Source: an uncultured Ruminiclostridium sp.
Lineage (GTDB): Bacteria; Bacillota; Clostridia; Oscillospirales; Ruminococcaceae
Assembly (NCBI GenBank): GCA_910579265.1
Contig: CAJTTE010000001.1
Span: forward strand, 236,267-300,266
Reading direction: 5' to 3'
DNA: 64,000 nucleotides
Each line of letters starts with the position of its first letter. Position 1 is the stretch's first letter. A program made the translations under genes and the position numbers. Below, in pieces: positions 19,074 to 28,402 of the stretch. The notes below the pieces were generated by a model. The model had not been told where the DNA came from and did not search any database. It was given only the letters and a program-made list of their open reading frames with translations.

Positions 19074-19122
19074 TTATCGTAGATCATTATAATATTCACA
19101 TATATTTTCAGGGGGTGAGTTT

Positions 19123-20283
19123 TTGAGAAAAAAAAGCTTCGGAGCGCTTTTTGCCGCACTGGCAATTATCATAACAGGCTGTAACTCCGAAAACGGTCCG
19201 GTCTCAAGCGAGACATCGGCTGCTACAGCCGATATAAGCGAAACATCCTATGCCGAGGAAACTCTTCCCATAGAAACCACCGATGAAGTGACAATTCCTT
19301 CAGAAACGACTTCTTATTCGACTTCGATCGAAGAAACAACCGCCGAAGCAACGCCTCCCTCCGACACAAAAGCTCCGATTACGGTCACAGAGGCTACTTC
19401 AACAGTCACACAGGCACCTCCGGAAATTACCGATCCGCCGGTCACTCAGCCGCCTAAGCCTTCTCCGCCCACAATTCGCAGTCCCCAAGCCAGCGGAACT
19501 CTCACAGATTCAAACAAGCTTGCCACTATAGATTACAGCAATACCTCAGACGGCTATGTAATGGCAAAATACACCGGCAGCGTCAATAAGATAAAGGTTC
19601 AGATCATCGGTCCAAACGGAGTTAAACAAAATTACAACTTAAATTCCGGAGGAAAATACGAATCATATCCTCTCACCGGAAACAACGGTTCTTACACGAT
19701 AATGGTTCTCGAAAGCGTAGGAGACGGTCACTACGCCGTAGCGCATTCGTCTACCTTCAATGTCTCCCTTTCAAGTTCACTCGCTCCTTATGTGCGACCA
19801 AGCAGCTATGTTCCCTACTCATCGGGAGACAGCGCCGTATCCAAGGCTTCCCAGCTTTGCGGCGGAGCTACCTCTGATCTTGAAAAGGTAGACCGCATTT
19901 ATACGTGGCTTGTGGACAATGTAAGCTACGACTATGATCTTGCAAATTCAATTATTGCCGGAGGATATGTTGCGGATACCGAAAAGGTTATAAACAGACG
20001 GCTGGGCATCTGTCTTGACTATGCTGGTACTATGGCGGCCATGCTGCGGAGTCAGGATATTCCGACCCAATTGGTGGTAGGGCACGTATCGGGAGCCACA
20101 TCGTCTCACGCATGGGTAAACGTATATGTGACGGATGTAGGATGGGTATACGGAGCCATTTATTTCGATGGATCCGCATGGCACAGAATGGATCCTACCT
20201 ATGCGGCATCATCAAATTCCAACAGCTCAATCATGCAGTATATAGGCAACGGCAGCAATTACAACGCAGAATTGCTCTATTAG
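19123..20283 (+). CDS. Lipoprotein with transglutaminase-like domain
   Basis: Cell-surface lipoprotein of 386 residues. It starts at TTG 19123 behind a strong AGGGGGTGAG site. A signal peptide ends in the lipobox IITGC near residue 20. Residues 25-115 form a Ser/Thr/Pro/Glu-rich spacer of the kind that carries domains through the cell wall. The C-terminal half holds a transglutaminase-like domain with a plausible Cys-His-Asp triad in GICLDYAGTM, SSHAWVNVYV and RMDPTY. It precedes gspF by 19 bases, so it is likely co-transcribed with the pilus-like genes; such domains act as peptidases or cross-linkers. The substrate is unknown. Confidence 0.85.
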   Translation: MRKKSFGALFAALAIIITGCNSENGPVSSETSAATADISETSYAEETLPIETTDEVTIPSETTSYSTSIEETTAEATPPSDTKAPITVTEATSTVTQAPPEITDPPVTQPPKPSPPTIRSPQASGTLTDSNKLATIDYSNTSDGYVMAKYTGSVNKIKVQIIGPNGVKQNYNLNSGGKYESYPLTGNNGSYTIMVLESVGDGHYAVAHSSTFNVSLSSSLAPYVRPSSYVPYSSGDSAVSKASQLCGGATSDLEKVDRIYTWLVDNVSYDYDLANSIIAGGYVADTEKVINRRLGICLDYAGTMAAMLRSQDIPTQLVVGHVSGATSSHAWVNVYVTDVGWVYGAIYFDGSAWHRMDPTYAASSNSNSSIMQYIGNGSNYNAELLY

Positions 20284-20302
20284 ACACAAAAGGAGAAACA
20301 TA

Positions 20303-21319
20303 ATGGCATCTGGAAAGCTTAAGCCCGCATACATTTCAAGATTGTGCGGCGAGCTCTATGATACGGTAAGCTCGGGTATGTCGATAAATGACGGAATATA
20401 TATGCTTATGGGCGACAATGACAACGATATCATATTGGAAAACCTTTTAACCGAAACGGCAAAGGGCTGCAACTTTTCCGCCGCAGTCAAACATACAAAG
20501 GCATTCCCTTCTTATGTGGAGGAAATGATAGATATCGGAGAGCAGACCGGCCGACTTGATTCGGTCCTCAAAGAGCTGTCCGTATATTACAACAGAGAGG
20601 AGGAAGTAACCCGCAATATAAAAAATGCCGTTGCATTCCCTCTTATTCTGCTAACTATCCTTGTGGTGATAGTAGTATTACTTCTGACACAGGTGTTACC
20701 TGTTTTCGACGATGTTTTCAGACAGCTGGGCGTTACAATGTCCGCTTCTGCCACCGCGCTTATGAACATTGGCTCGGCTATCAGCACCTACGCTTATATA
20801 ATCATAGCCGTAATTGCAGCTCTGGTTGCGGGGATCGTTATTCTTTACAATATTCCCGCCACTCACGAAACCGTTATGGGAATATTTCAGGGTAGAAAGC
20901 TTAAAAGACAGATGTCCTCTTCAAAATTTGCTTCCGCAATGTCAATGACCATTTCCAGCGGTATGGATATAGACGAATCCCTGGAGATGTCAAAAAAGCT
21001 TTGCGACAAGGAGGCCGTCGGTAAAATAAACTCTTGTCAGGAAATGATGAAAAACGGGCTTAGCTTTGATAAAGCCGTTCAGAAATCCGCAATACTCGAT
21101 CCCGCCAGTTCAAGAAAGCTTACCATAAGCTTCCATACGGGAAAAACAGATGAAGCCATGAAAAAAATAGCAAAGGACTATTCCGAAAAGGTCAATAACT
21201 CGGTCGACGAAAAAATAAGCCGCGTCGAACCCGCACTGGTAATCATCATGTCCTTGTTGGTAGGTTTTGTGCTTTTCTCCGTCATGATACCCATGCTGTC
21301 GGTTATTACCGCAGTCTGA
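20303..21319 (+). CDS. Type II secretion/type IV pilus inner-membrane platform protein (GspF/PilC family)
   Basis: The membrane platform on which pilin subunits are assembled. 338 residues, with two GspF repeats: the first cytoplasmic domain (about 10-105) before a hydrophobic pair of helices (about 110-195), and the second (about 215-310) before the final helix near 312-335. IGEQTGRLDSVL near 74 is a typical GspF motif. Good site AAAGGAG before ATG. First core gene of the compact operon that ends with pilT. It is somewhat shorter than the roughly 400-residue PilC proteins of proteobacteria. Confidence 0.88.
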   Translation: MASGKLKPAYISRLCGELYDTVSSGMSINDGIYMLMGDNDNDIILENLLTETAKGCNFSAAVKHTKAFPSYVEEMIDIGEQTGRLDSVLKELSVYYNREEEVTRNIKNAVAFPLILLTILVVIVVLLLTQVLPVFDDVFRQLGVTMSASATALMNIGSAISTYAYIIIAVIAALVAGIVILYNIPATHETVMGIFQGRKLKRQMSSSKFASAMSMTISSGMDIDESLEMSKKLCDKEAVGKINSCQEMMKNGLSFDKAVQKSAILDPASSRKLTISFHTGKTDEAMKKIAKDYSEKVNNSVDEKISRVEPALVIIMSLLVGFVLFSVMIPMLSVITAV

Positions 21320-21363
21320 TTCCGGGTGCCGGTTATTTTATGTGAAAGGAAGAGATCGGAAAA

Positions 21364-21687
21364 ATGAAAAACAAAAAAAAAATACCCTATTTTCTGCGAT
21401 ACCTTCCCGCCGTTTTGGTTTTCGCGGCAATAATAACAATAACCGTTACTGCTCTTAAGGATATAAACAAAACTACCGAAAAGGAAAGCCTTTCGATAGT
21501 TGAAAACAGCGTCAGGCGCGCTGTTATAACCTGCTATGCAAATGAGGGAAGTTACCCAAACAACATAGACTATCTTAAAGAAAACTACGGACTTTACATA
21601 AGCGAGGATTACATTGTTTACTACGATATATTCGCCTCAAATATAATGCCTAAAATTACCGTTGTCAGAAAGCAGGTGAATGAATAA
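21364..21687 (+). CDS. Small pilin-like membrane protein
   Basis: 107 residues with one N-terminal hydrophobic helix (about 14-33) after a basic start, then a small outer domain containing CYANEGSYPNNIDYLKENYG, a pattern seen in minor pilin-like proteins. It lacks an obvious prepilin peptidase site (Gly before Phe/Met and Glu at +5), so it may be a pseudopilin processed differently or just an anchored assembly factor. It overlaps the next gene by eight bases. Confidence 0.7.
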   Translation: MKNKKKIPYFLRYLPAVLVFAAIITITVTALKDINKTTEKESLSIVENSVRRAVITCYANEGSYPNNIDYLKENYGLYISEDYIVYYDIFASNIMPKITVVRKQVNE

Positions 21688-22174
21688 AGACATGGGCAGA
21701 AACAAAAGCAACAACGCATTTCATTCAATAGACACCGTATTTGTACTGATATTATTTGCGGTATTTGTTATCATGGCATTATTTATCAGCGCTTCGGGAG
21801 CATTGGCATATAAAAATTCCGCGCTTCAAATGGAAGAAAGATTTGACCGGCAAACGTGTATAAGCTATATAACGGCAAAAATACGGTCAAACAACGAGAA
21901 TGAAAAAATTTCCGTCGTGGACTTTAACGGAAGCAAGGCTCTCTGTATTACGGACAGGTACGAGCAAGCCGTTTATAATACATACATTTATCATTATGAC
22001 GGTATGATACGCGAATTGTTTTTCAATGCGGAAGCCGTTCCCAATCCCAATATAGGTTCGCCTCTCACAAAGGCGTCCGGAATAGATTTTTTAAAGGAAA
22101 GCGATAATCTGTATAAAATAAGTCTAACCGACGCAAACAGCAAGACAACAGATTTTTATGTAAATACTCTGTAA
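21680..22174 (+). CDS. DUF4860-like membrane protein of the pilus operon
   Basis: 164 residues with one N-terminal hydrophobic helix (about 15-37) and an exported domain. It resembles the DUF4860 proteins that sit between gspF and pilT in clostridial pilus-like operons. The sequence shows no catalytic motif. Overlap of eight bases with the gene before it and a 15-base gap to the next gene support coordinated expression. Probably a minor pilin or assembly component; exact role unknown. Confidence 0.7.
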   Translation: MNKDMGRNKSNNAFHSIDTVFVLILFAVFVIMALFISASGALAYKNSALQMEERFDRQTCISYITAKIRSNNENEKISVVDFNGSKALCITDRYEQAVYNTYIYHYDGMIRELFFNAEAVPNPNIGSPLTKASGIDFLKESDNLYKISLTDANSKTTDFYVNTL

Positions 22175-22189
22175 AGGATTCGTCTTAAT

Positions 22190-22570
22190 ATGAAACAAAA
22201 CAGTAAATCAAGCTTGTTTCTTATGGAGCTTATGATCTCACTTCTTATTTTTGCGGTATGTGCTTGCATATGTGCGGCAATAAATGCAAAAGCTTCGATA
22301 AATATCTCCGAAAGCCGCGATCTGAGCAATGCATTAATACTGGCTCAAAATCATGCCGAGCTTATAAAAAGCGGTAAGGAGATCTCCGAAAACACTTTTT
22401 ATAATGATCTGCTTCTCGCCACCGACAATGAAAACGATGAAAAAACAGTTTATTCCGTTGTTTCAAAAATATCTTCCTCGGAAAACGGCGTCAGCGAATA
22501 CAGCATAGAGATATTCAGAACGGCAGATAAAAAACTTATTTACAACATCAATTCCGCTTTATGTCCTTAA
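22190..22570 (+). CDS. Type II secretion/prepilin-like protein
   Basis: 126 residues. A short polar leader precedes the helix FLMELMISLLIFAVCACICA, which has a glutamate near the start of the helix as in type IV pilins, so this is the most pilin-like member of the set. The rest is a short exported domain. It has only a weak ribosome binding site (AAAGGATT about 10 bases before ATG). Confidence 0.7.
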   Translation: MKQNSKSSLFLMELMISLLIFAVCACICAAINAKASINISESRDLSNALILAQNHAELIKSGKEISENTFYNDLLLATDNENDEKTVYSVVSKISSSENGVSEYSIEIFRTADKKLIYNINSALCP

Positions 22571-22720
22571 ACAAGACATATCAGAGCTTTTAAATTGCCC
22601 GTAAAGCAAAACAGCAGAAATATTACGCTCATTCAAAAAATGCTTTGTTGTGAGCCGTTTTATAAAAAACAAAGCATCAAAACGATAAATCAAATATTAC
22701 GGAAAGGATCGGTACAGGAT

Positions 22721-23182
22721 ATGGTTGCCAGACACAGCGGACGATCTGCGGGAATCGGCGGATCCCTTATTTTGATAATTTTTATCATACTTACAATAAC
22801 CGTTTTTTCTGTACTTACTCTTGTTTCCTCACAGAATGAGCTGGGAACGGTAAAAAAATCAGCACAGATCTCATCGGACTATTATAATGCCGAAAAAACA
22901 GCGGCCATAAAAACCGGGATAATAAAGGCCGCCGTATCGGAGCTTACCGAGCTCCGGGAAATCGCTACAACAGCAGAAAAAAACGGGGCGGACGCGACGG
23001 TTTCCGAAACGGAGGTTATCATAAAATTTAAAGTAAAAATTGACGATAACCGTTCGATAGAAACTGTTTTAAAAGCAGACGGAAGTACGGTAAAGATCAT
23101 TTCAAAAAAGACAGTGTCCGACAACCAGATAATTATCGATGACAACATGAATTTCTGGGACGGGGTTACTCCCTTTAATTGA
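22721..23182 (+). CDS. Pilus-operon membrane protein
   Basis: About 153 residues from the ATG at 22721; the open frame extends 42 codons further upstream, but that part is basic, lacks a good initiation site and does not look family-like. An N-terminal hydrophobic helix (SLILIIFIILTITVFSVLTL, about residues 16-35) follows a Gly/Arg-rich leader. The remainder is Lys/Glu/Thr-rich and probably extracytoplasmic. No family recognised; position between pilin-like genes and pilT suggests a minor pilin or PilX-like role. Confidence 0.6.
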   Translation: MVARHSGRSAGIGGSLILIIFIILTITVFSVLTLVSSQNELGTVKKSAQISSDYYNAEKTAAIKTGIIKAAVSELTELREIATTAEKNGADATVSETEVIIKFKVKIDDNRSIETVLKADGSTVKIISKKTVSDNQIIIDDNMNFWDGVTPFN

Positions 23183-23215
23183 CAATGCAATAAAAAGAAA
23201 AGAGGTAGATCACAA

Positions 23216-24277
23216 ATGGAATTCATTCCGATGCTTAAGGATGCAGTAGAAAAACAGGCCAGCGACATTTTCATCGTCTCGGGAATCCCTGTGTCATATA
23301 AGCTTAACGGCACTATTAAGCCTCAAAATGAGGAAATCATCCTTCCCGAAATATCCGAACAGCTCCTTACCGAAGCGTACAGAATAGCAGACAGAGATAT
23401 AAGCAGGCTCAGGACAAACGGAGACGATGATTTTTCAATTTCTATAAAGGGCCTTTCACGCTTTCGTATCAACGCATACAAGCAGCGTGGTTCATTAGCC
23501 GCAGTTATACGCCTGGTTGCGTTCGACGTTCCAGATCCAAAAGAAATGTCAATACCGGAAGGCGTTATGTGCGTTGCGGAAAAAACAAAGGGACTCGTTC
23601 TCGTAACCGGTCCTGCCGGAGGCGGAAAGTCAACTACTCTTGCCTGCATCATTGACAAAATAAACAGGACCAGAAACAATCATATAATAACACTTGAAGA
23701 ACCCATAGAATATCTTCACAAAAACAATAAAAGCATAATAAGCCAACGCGAGATACATGCTGATACCGAAGGATACGTCACCGCGCTCAGAGCAAGCCTA
23801 AGGCAATCTCCGGATGTTATTCTGGTAGGAGAAATGCGCGATTTTGAAACAATAAAAACAGCGATGACCGCGGCAGAAACAGGGCATCTTATTATATCCA
23901 CCCTTCATTCGGTAGGCTCTGCAAATACAATCGACCGTATCATAGATGTTTTCCCGCCAAATCAACAACAGCAAATAAGAGTACAGCTTTCTCAGCTCTT
24001 ACAGACGGTAATCTCTCAGCAGCTCATACCCACCGTTGACGGCAAGCTCATCCCTGCATTTGAGATAATGCACTGCAACAGCGCTATACGCAATATGATA
24101 CGCGAAAGCAAAATACATCAGATCGACAATGCGATCAACAGCTTCAGCAGCGAAGGTATGATAAGCATGGATAATTATCTTATCAATCTTCAGAAAAAAG
24201 GAATCATCAGTTATGAGACGGTAATAAAGTTTTCGCTTAATTCTGAGAGCGTTGAGAGAAAAATTTCAAATTCCTGA
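23216..24277 (+). CDS. pilT: PilT-family twitching motility ATPase
   Basis: Hexameric ATPase of the type IV pilus, normally driving retraction. 353 residues with Walker A GPAGGGKSTTL near 128, the Asp box EEPIEYLH near 160, Walker B-region VILVGEMRD near 198, the His box TGHLIISTLH near 220 and the PilT-specific AIRNMIRES motif near 288. Ribosome binding site AGAGGTAG. It is the last gene of the operon and, unusually, the only motor ATPase present here. Confidence 0.92.
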   Translation: MEFIPMLKDAVEKQASDIFIVSGIPVSYKLNGTIKPQNEEIILPEISEQLLTEAYRIADRDISRLRTNGDDDFSISIKGLSRFRINAYKQRGSLAAVIRLVAFDVPDPKEMSIPEGVMCVAEKTKGLVLVTGPAGGGKSTTLACIIDKINRTRNNHIITLEEPIEYLHKNNKSIISQREIHADTEGYVTALRASLRQSPDVILVGEMRDFETIKTAMTAAETGHLIISTLHSVGSANTIDRIIDVFPPNQQQQIRVQLSQLLQTVISQQLIPTVDGKLIPAFEIMHCNSAIRNMIRESKIHQIDNAINSFSSEGMISMDNYLINLQKKGIISYETVIKFSLNSESVERKISNS

Positions 24278-24297
24278 AAGAAAAAACAGAAAAGCTA

Positions 24298-24326
24298 TTG
24301 ATTTTTTCCGAACAAGACAGTATAAT
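24298..24326 (+). promoter_or_regulatory. SigA-type promoter of the zinc-ribbon membrane gene
   Basis: TTGATT, a 17-base spacer and TATAAT, leaving a leader of about 140 bases before the ATG at 24475. I could not identify a riboswitch in that leader. Confidence 0.7.
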
Positions 24327-24474
24327 ATATATGTGCTATGCAATTATTTTTCAGCAATACTGCTGACCTGATCATAAACTATAATGTAGGAAAATAATTC
24401 TTTGATTTTTCGCAAATTAGTCATGTTCTCAGCAGAATTGTTAAAACCGTTTAAATTTAAGGAGGATTTTTCAC

Positions 24475-24933
24475 ATGGCAATTTGTAGCAAATGCGGCGG
24501 ACAGATCGACGATAATGTTTCTGTATGCCCACTCTGCGGAGCACCCCAAGCATCAAACACGTTTGTAAACCCAATGCCTGCTGACGCAACCGGCAGTGAC
24601 TATACTGCTCAGTTTGATCCTAACGATATTCAGCAGAATAAGTTAATGGCCGTACTGGCTTATATCGGTATTCTGTTCCTTATCCCCCTTCTGGCAGCGC
24701 CCAATTCCAAATATGCGCGTTTTCATGCTAATCAGGGATTAGTACTGTTCATTGTAGACATTGCAGTAGGAATCGTATCCACCATTCTTATGTTCATTCC
24801 TATAGTAGGAGCTATTATCGGCGGATTGCTCGGTCTCGCAATTTTTATATTCCTGATCATGGGTATCGTCAACGCTGCCTCCGGCAAAGCCAAAGAGCTT
24901 CCTCTCATTGGTAAGATCAGAATTCTTAAGTAA
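24475..24933 (+). CDS. Zinc-ribbon, DUF4870-like membrane protein
   Basis: 152 residues. An N-terminal zinc ribbon with two CxxC knuckles (CSKC, CPLC) occupies residues 1-25, followed by a short linker and a DUF4870/TIC20-like membrane domain. The ARFHANQG motif near residue 78 is typical of that family, and there are three hydrophobic helices at about 53-70, 84-105 and 108-138. Strong AAGGAGG site. Monocistronic between its own promoter and a terminator. Molecular function of the family is not established. Confidence 0.85.
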   Translation: MAICSKCGGQIDDNVSVCPLCGAPQASNTFVNPMPADATGSDYTAQFDPNDIQQNKLMAVLAYIGILFLIPLLAAPNSKYARFHANQGLVLFIVDIAVGIVSTILMFIPIVGAIIGGLLGLAIFIFLIMGIVNAASGKAKELPLIGKIRILK

Positions 24934-24960
24934 GTTTAAAATTTAAAATTACATAATAAT

Positions 24961-25011
24961 GCTCAGACTATGTCCGATGATCTATCTCGGAAAATAAGTC
25001 TGAGCTTTTTT
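24961..25011 (+). terminator. Rho-independent terminator
   Basis: GCTCAGACT pairs with AGTCTGAGC around a 27-base loop that can form a further short stem; six T follow. Confidence 0.8.
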
Positions 25012-25080
25012 ATATTCGAGCCCCGTCCCGATCTTGTTCCATATTGTATCAAAATAAAAGGATTGCGCAGATTATTCTCA

Positions 25081-25275
25081 GAGCGTATCTGAAAACAAAA
25101 CAAATTTTTACAATTTGGCTAAAGGCATGGCGATTTTAAGAAAAAAAGCGGAAAAATACAAGGGTAATTCATAGTTATGCCTTTGGGACAATTATCGTCA
25201 TCCTTTGATGCGGAAAACGTCCAAAGTTAAAAGTTAGTAGAAATCGTGCAACTTGCGGCTTTTCAAGATAGCTTC
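25081..25275 (+). repeat. MITE-like element family 2, copy D
   Basis: Starts GAGCGTATCTGAAAA and ends in a degenerate inverted version, CTTTTCAAGATAGCTTC. Interior matches copy E (45376) and, reversed, copy F (28402), including the TTCATAGTTAT stretch. No coding capacity. It fills most of the gap between the 24.9 kb terminator and comEA. Confidence 0.75.
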
Positions 25276-25382
25276 TGAATAACGTTCAAATTGATTAAAA
25301 TGCTTTAAAATAAATATCACGATCCTTAAGTCTTCCCCAAATACCGTCCTTATATTGAATTCAGTATAAAAGCATATATGAA

Positions 25383-25751
25383 TCATACCGTAATAAGATA
25401 TTTTATATTTTCAAACTTTGCTTTTCCTATACCGCTGACTTCCATAATTTCCTCAATACTGTCAAATTTGCCGTATTCGTTTCTGTAATCGATTATTCTT
25501 TCGGATATGACCTCTCCTATACCGGGAAGAGTCAAAAGCTCTTCCTTTGACGCAGTATTTATACTTATTTTTTCCGTAATCGGTACATTGTTTTCTGCGG
25601 TATTTGACAGCACCGCATCGGAAAACGAGGTATCCGCAGTTTTTATATATACCGCTTCAGATTGTCGTATGAGAAAATAGAAAAGCAGCATACATGCACA
25701 GACAAGTACAAATATAACAGAAATAAATACAAATAATTCCCTTTTCTTCAT
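25383..25751 (-). CDS. ComEA-like helix-hairpin-helix DNA-binding protein
   Basis: 122 residues: an N-terminal membrane anchor (about 7-28), a linker, and a C-terminal ComEA-type double helix-hairpin-helix domain beginning INTASKEELLTLPGIGEVIS near residue 64. ComEA binds incoming double-stranded DNA at the membrane in transformation. No SLBB domain precedes it, so it is shorter than Bacillus ComEA. AAAGGAA site before ATG. It stands alone between two MITE-like elements rather than in a comEA-comEC operon. Confidence 0.85.
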   Translation of the reverse strand: MKKRELFVFISVIFVLVCACMLLFYFLIRQSEAVYIKTADTSFSDAVLSNTAENNVPITEKISINTASKEELLTLPGIGEVISERIIDYRNEYGKFDSIEEIMEVSGIGKAKFENIKYLITV

Positions 25752-25792
25752 TTGACCATTCCTTTAAACTTTATATCATTACAGCAATATTT

Positions 25793-25972
25793 TTAAGGCA
25801 ACACCGCACAATGATTGTGTGTGAATTGCGCAGTCAGATTTTTCGTCAGCTTGCATAAATACGATGCAGGAATACTGACGTATTTCAAGGAGATTTTTTG
25901 TAAGATGACGGAAAATATGCAAGCAAGACGCACGCAAAGCCGTCAGATGGTCATTGTGCGGTATTGCCTTAA
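25793..25972 (+). repeat. MITE-like element family 1, copy B (180 bp)
   Basis: Exactly 180 bases, from TTAAGGCAACACCGCAC to GCGGTATTGCCTTAA, opposite in orientation to copy A and parallel to copy C. Terminal inverted repeats of about 22 bases with one mismatch. It sits 42 bases upstream of the comEA start, so it may affect that promoter. Confidence 0.85.
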
Positions 25973-26139
25973 ATATTTTATCACAGCCGCAATAAAATTT
26001 CAACAGGAATTCAATACTTTTCTTCTTAAAAACAATGTATCAATAAAAAAGTCTACTGATTATTTGATTTAAATTTCTTTTACGGTCATAATAAATCACG
26101 ATAAGGCATCCGTAATTTAAAATTGTAACCGTTTTGTAA

Positions 26140-26168
26140 TTGTATTTCGCCAATACAGCTGTTATAAT
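26140..26168 (+). promoter_or_regulatory. SigA-type promoter of the glycosyltransferase operon
   Basis: TTGTAT, a 17-base spacer and a perfect TATAAT, about 45 bases before the ATG at 26214. Confidence 0.75.
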
Positions 26169-26213
26169 GAAACAAACGGGAATTTGAAATTAAAAAATGA
26201 AAAAGGTAAGTTT

Positions 26214-27272
26214 ATGAAGGTTTCAGTCATTCTTCCCAGCTATAATCCAACCGATAAGCTTCCGATTGCGGTAAATGAGCTGATCGATAACGGTTTTGAT
26301 GACATAATCGTAATAAATGACGGAAGCAACAAGGAAAAACAGCATTTTTTTGACGAAATAAAAAATAACCCTTTTGTTACCGTACTTACGCATAAATCAA
26401 ACATGGGCAAAGGTCGCGCATTAAAAACAGGATTCGAATTTTTTCTCAACAACCGCAGCCATCAATCCGGAGTTGTGACCACTGATGACGATATGCAGCA
26501 CGATTGTAAGGATATCAAAGCATGCGCCAGAGAAATGGATATATCACAAATCGCCGTATTCGGATCAAGAAACTTTAAGGAGAAAAATGTTCCTTCAAAA
26601 AGTCGTATAGGAAATAACATCACATCTTTTACCTTCAGTTTCCTGTGCGGAATAAAAATTTCCGATACTCAAACGGGACTTAGAGCAATTCCTCGTAATT
26701 ATCTTCCTTTGCTTATCAATACAAGCGGAGAAAGATTCGAATATGAAACAAATATGCTGCTCGCTATGGAACAGAATGATCTTATATTTAAAGAGCTACC
26801 GATCAAAACAATATATAACGAAAATAACGGCGGGACACATTTTAATCCATTAAAGGATTCCATTAAAATATACGCCGTTATATTGAAATATTTGATCAGC
26901 TCATTGAGCGCTTCTATAATAGATCTTATCTGTTTTACTCTTCTTAACCTTCTGCTGCCGCAGAAAATAGAAGAATGGATACGGATCTTTACCGCAACAG
27001 CCGCCGCGCGAATAATATCCTCGGCAGTAAATTATACGATAAACAGAAAACGTGTATTTAAAAGCAAAAGCAAGGTAAAAAGCTCGCTGATAAAATATTA
27101 TATTCTGTGTATATGCCAGGCGGCATTATCATACGGACTGGTATTTCTGATCACCGAAGCTATAGGCACTCATCAAAGCATATTGCAGACTCTGTACAAA
27201 ATGGCGGTAGACATTATACTGTTCTTCCTGTGCTTTACCGTACAGCGCGAATGGGTCTTCAAAGAAAAATAA
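26214..27272 (+). CDS. Family 2 glycosyltransferase fused to a GtrA-like membrane domain
   Basis: About 352 residues from the ATG at 26214, which has AAAGGTAAG upstream; a TTG ten codons earlier is less likely. The N-terminal GT2 domain (about 1-210) opens VSVILPSYNP and has the nucleotide-sugar DxD-type motif TTDDDMQ near residue 90. The C-terminal 115 residues form four hydrophobic helices of the GtrA type (start LISSLSASIIDLICF), which flip or pass lipid-linked sugars. The fusion suggests transfer of a sugar to a polyprenyl carrier for surface polysaccharide. The next gene follows 17 bases on. Confidence 0.85.
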   Translation: MKVSVILPSYNPTDKLPIAVNELIDNGFDDIIVINDGSNKEKQHFFDEIKNNPFVTVLTHKSNMGKGRALKTGFEFFLNNRSHQSGVVTTDDDMQHDCKDIKACAREMDISQIAVFGSRNFKEKNVPSKSRIGNNITSFTFSFLCGIKISDTQTGLRAIPRNYLPLLINTSGERFEYETNMLLAMEQNDLIFKELPIKTIYNENNGGTHFNPLKDSIKIYAVILKYLISSLSASIIDLICFTLLNLLLPQKIEEWIRIFTATAAARIISSAVNYTINRKRVFKSKSKVKSSLIKYYILCICQAALSYGLVFLITEAIGTHQSILQTLYKMAVDIILFFLCFTVQREWVFKEK

Positions 27273-27289
27273 AAAGGACGGTCACGGCA

Positions 27290-28402
27290 ATGCCTGAATT
27301 TGAAAACGTAAAAGTGAAAAAACATGGAACAGCAAAAAAAATAATACTCAGATTTTTTCTGGTCGTTTTTACCACATTGTTTATAATTGCGTCCGGTCTT
27401 TTAGGCGCGGTATTTATTTTTGAATTCGGACCCTCGGAAAAGGCCAGAGATTTATTTGTAGTCTCAGTAATGGAAACCAGCGCAATGAAATTTCTCGCAA
27501 CCTCATTTTTGGGGCAGGAAAAGGTTGACGATATACTCGAAGCAAATTCTATAAAGGTTGTCGAGGATATAACGGATCCGGATCTTGTAATTATCGGAAA
27601 TACCTCCGCACCAGATGATAATAAACCGGAGGAGAACGAATCGCCTAACGAAAAGCCCACCATCCCCGGATCTGACGGTCAGGAGATTGATCCCGACGGA
27701 GACGGCATAGATATCGTCGAAGTAAGCGGTTCAACATTTAAGGGCAAAATGATGATAGTATATGATCCCACAAGAATTTTTGTGGGTGTTTCAGGAAAAT
27801 TCGGACGGTATGAATCCGGAAAAACCATCACGGATATTTATAACAGCTATGAAAACGTCGTTGCAGGTATAAACGGAGGAGGATGGGATGACCGCCCGGG
27901 ACACGGAACCGGAGGCGAGCCCTGGGGGATAGTTATGTCGCAGGGCGAGGTACTTTGGGGTACACCTATGAATAATTTATGGGAATGCTGCGGAATCACG
28001 AAAGAAGGAAAGCTTGTGGTAGGTACGTTTACGATACAGCAGGCTGTCGATATGGGGATTACCGACGCCGCAAAATACGGTCCTACTCTTATCGTAAATA
28101 ATGTTCCTACGGAAGCTTTGGGATCAGGCGGCGGTCTGAATCCACGTACCGCAATCGGACAACGCGCGGACGGAGCGATGCTTTTACTCGCAATAAACGG
28201 AAGAAGATCTGACAGCCTCGGAGCAAGCTATAGGGACGTACAGGACATAATGCTAAAATTTGAAGCGGTAAATGCCTATAATTTAGACGGAGGATCATCC
28301 ACAAGTATGCTCTTTAACGGTGAACATATCAACGACAATGCAAGCGTTATCGGGCTCAGACGTATGTGCACCACATTTCTGGTAAGAGGAAAGAATGATT
28401 AG
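27290..28402 (+). CDS. Phosphodiester glycosidase (NAGPA) domain exported protein
   Basis: About 370 residues from the ATG at 27290 (the open frame runs further upstream inside the glycosyltransferase gene, but AAAAGGAC lies nine bases before this ATG). A membrane anchor at about 15-40 is followed by an acidic linker rich in Asp/Glu/Pro and by a C-terminal NAGPA-type domain with NGGGWD, LNPRTAIGQR and YNLDGGSSTSM motifs. Such domains cleave phosphodiester-linked sugars on surface glycans. Pairing with the glycosyltransferase suggests a role in exopolysaccharide or wall-glycan tailoring. Confidence 0.85.
   Translation: MPEFENVKVKKHGTAKKIILRFFLVVFTTLFIIASGLLGAVFIFEFGPSEKARDLFVVSVMETSAMKFLATSFLGQEKVDDILEANSIKVVEDITDPDLVIIGNTSAPDDNKPEENESPNEKPTIPGSDGQEIDPDGDGIDIVEVSGSTFKGKMMIVYDPTRIFVGVSGKFGRYESGKTITDIYNSYENVVAGINGGGWDDRPGHGTGGEPWGIVMSQGEVLWGTPMNNLWECCGITKEGKLVVGTFTIQQAVDMGITDAAKYGPTLIVNNVPTEALGSGGGLNPRTAIGQRADGAMLLLAINGRRSDSLGASYRDVQDIMLKFEAVNAYNLDGGSSTSMLFNGEHINDNASVIGLRRMCTTFLVRGKND

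Noticed and set aside
25779..26003. 74-codon frame through family 1 copy B
   Set aside because: A product of the repeat sequence, not a gene; no initiation site and frame not kept in copy C.
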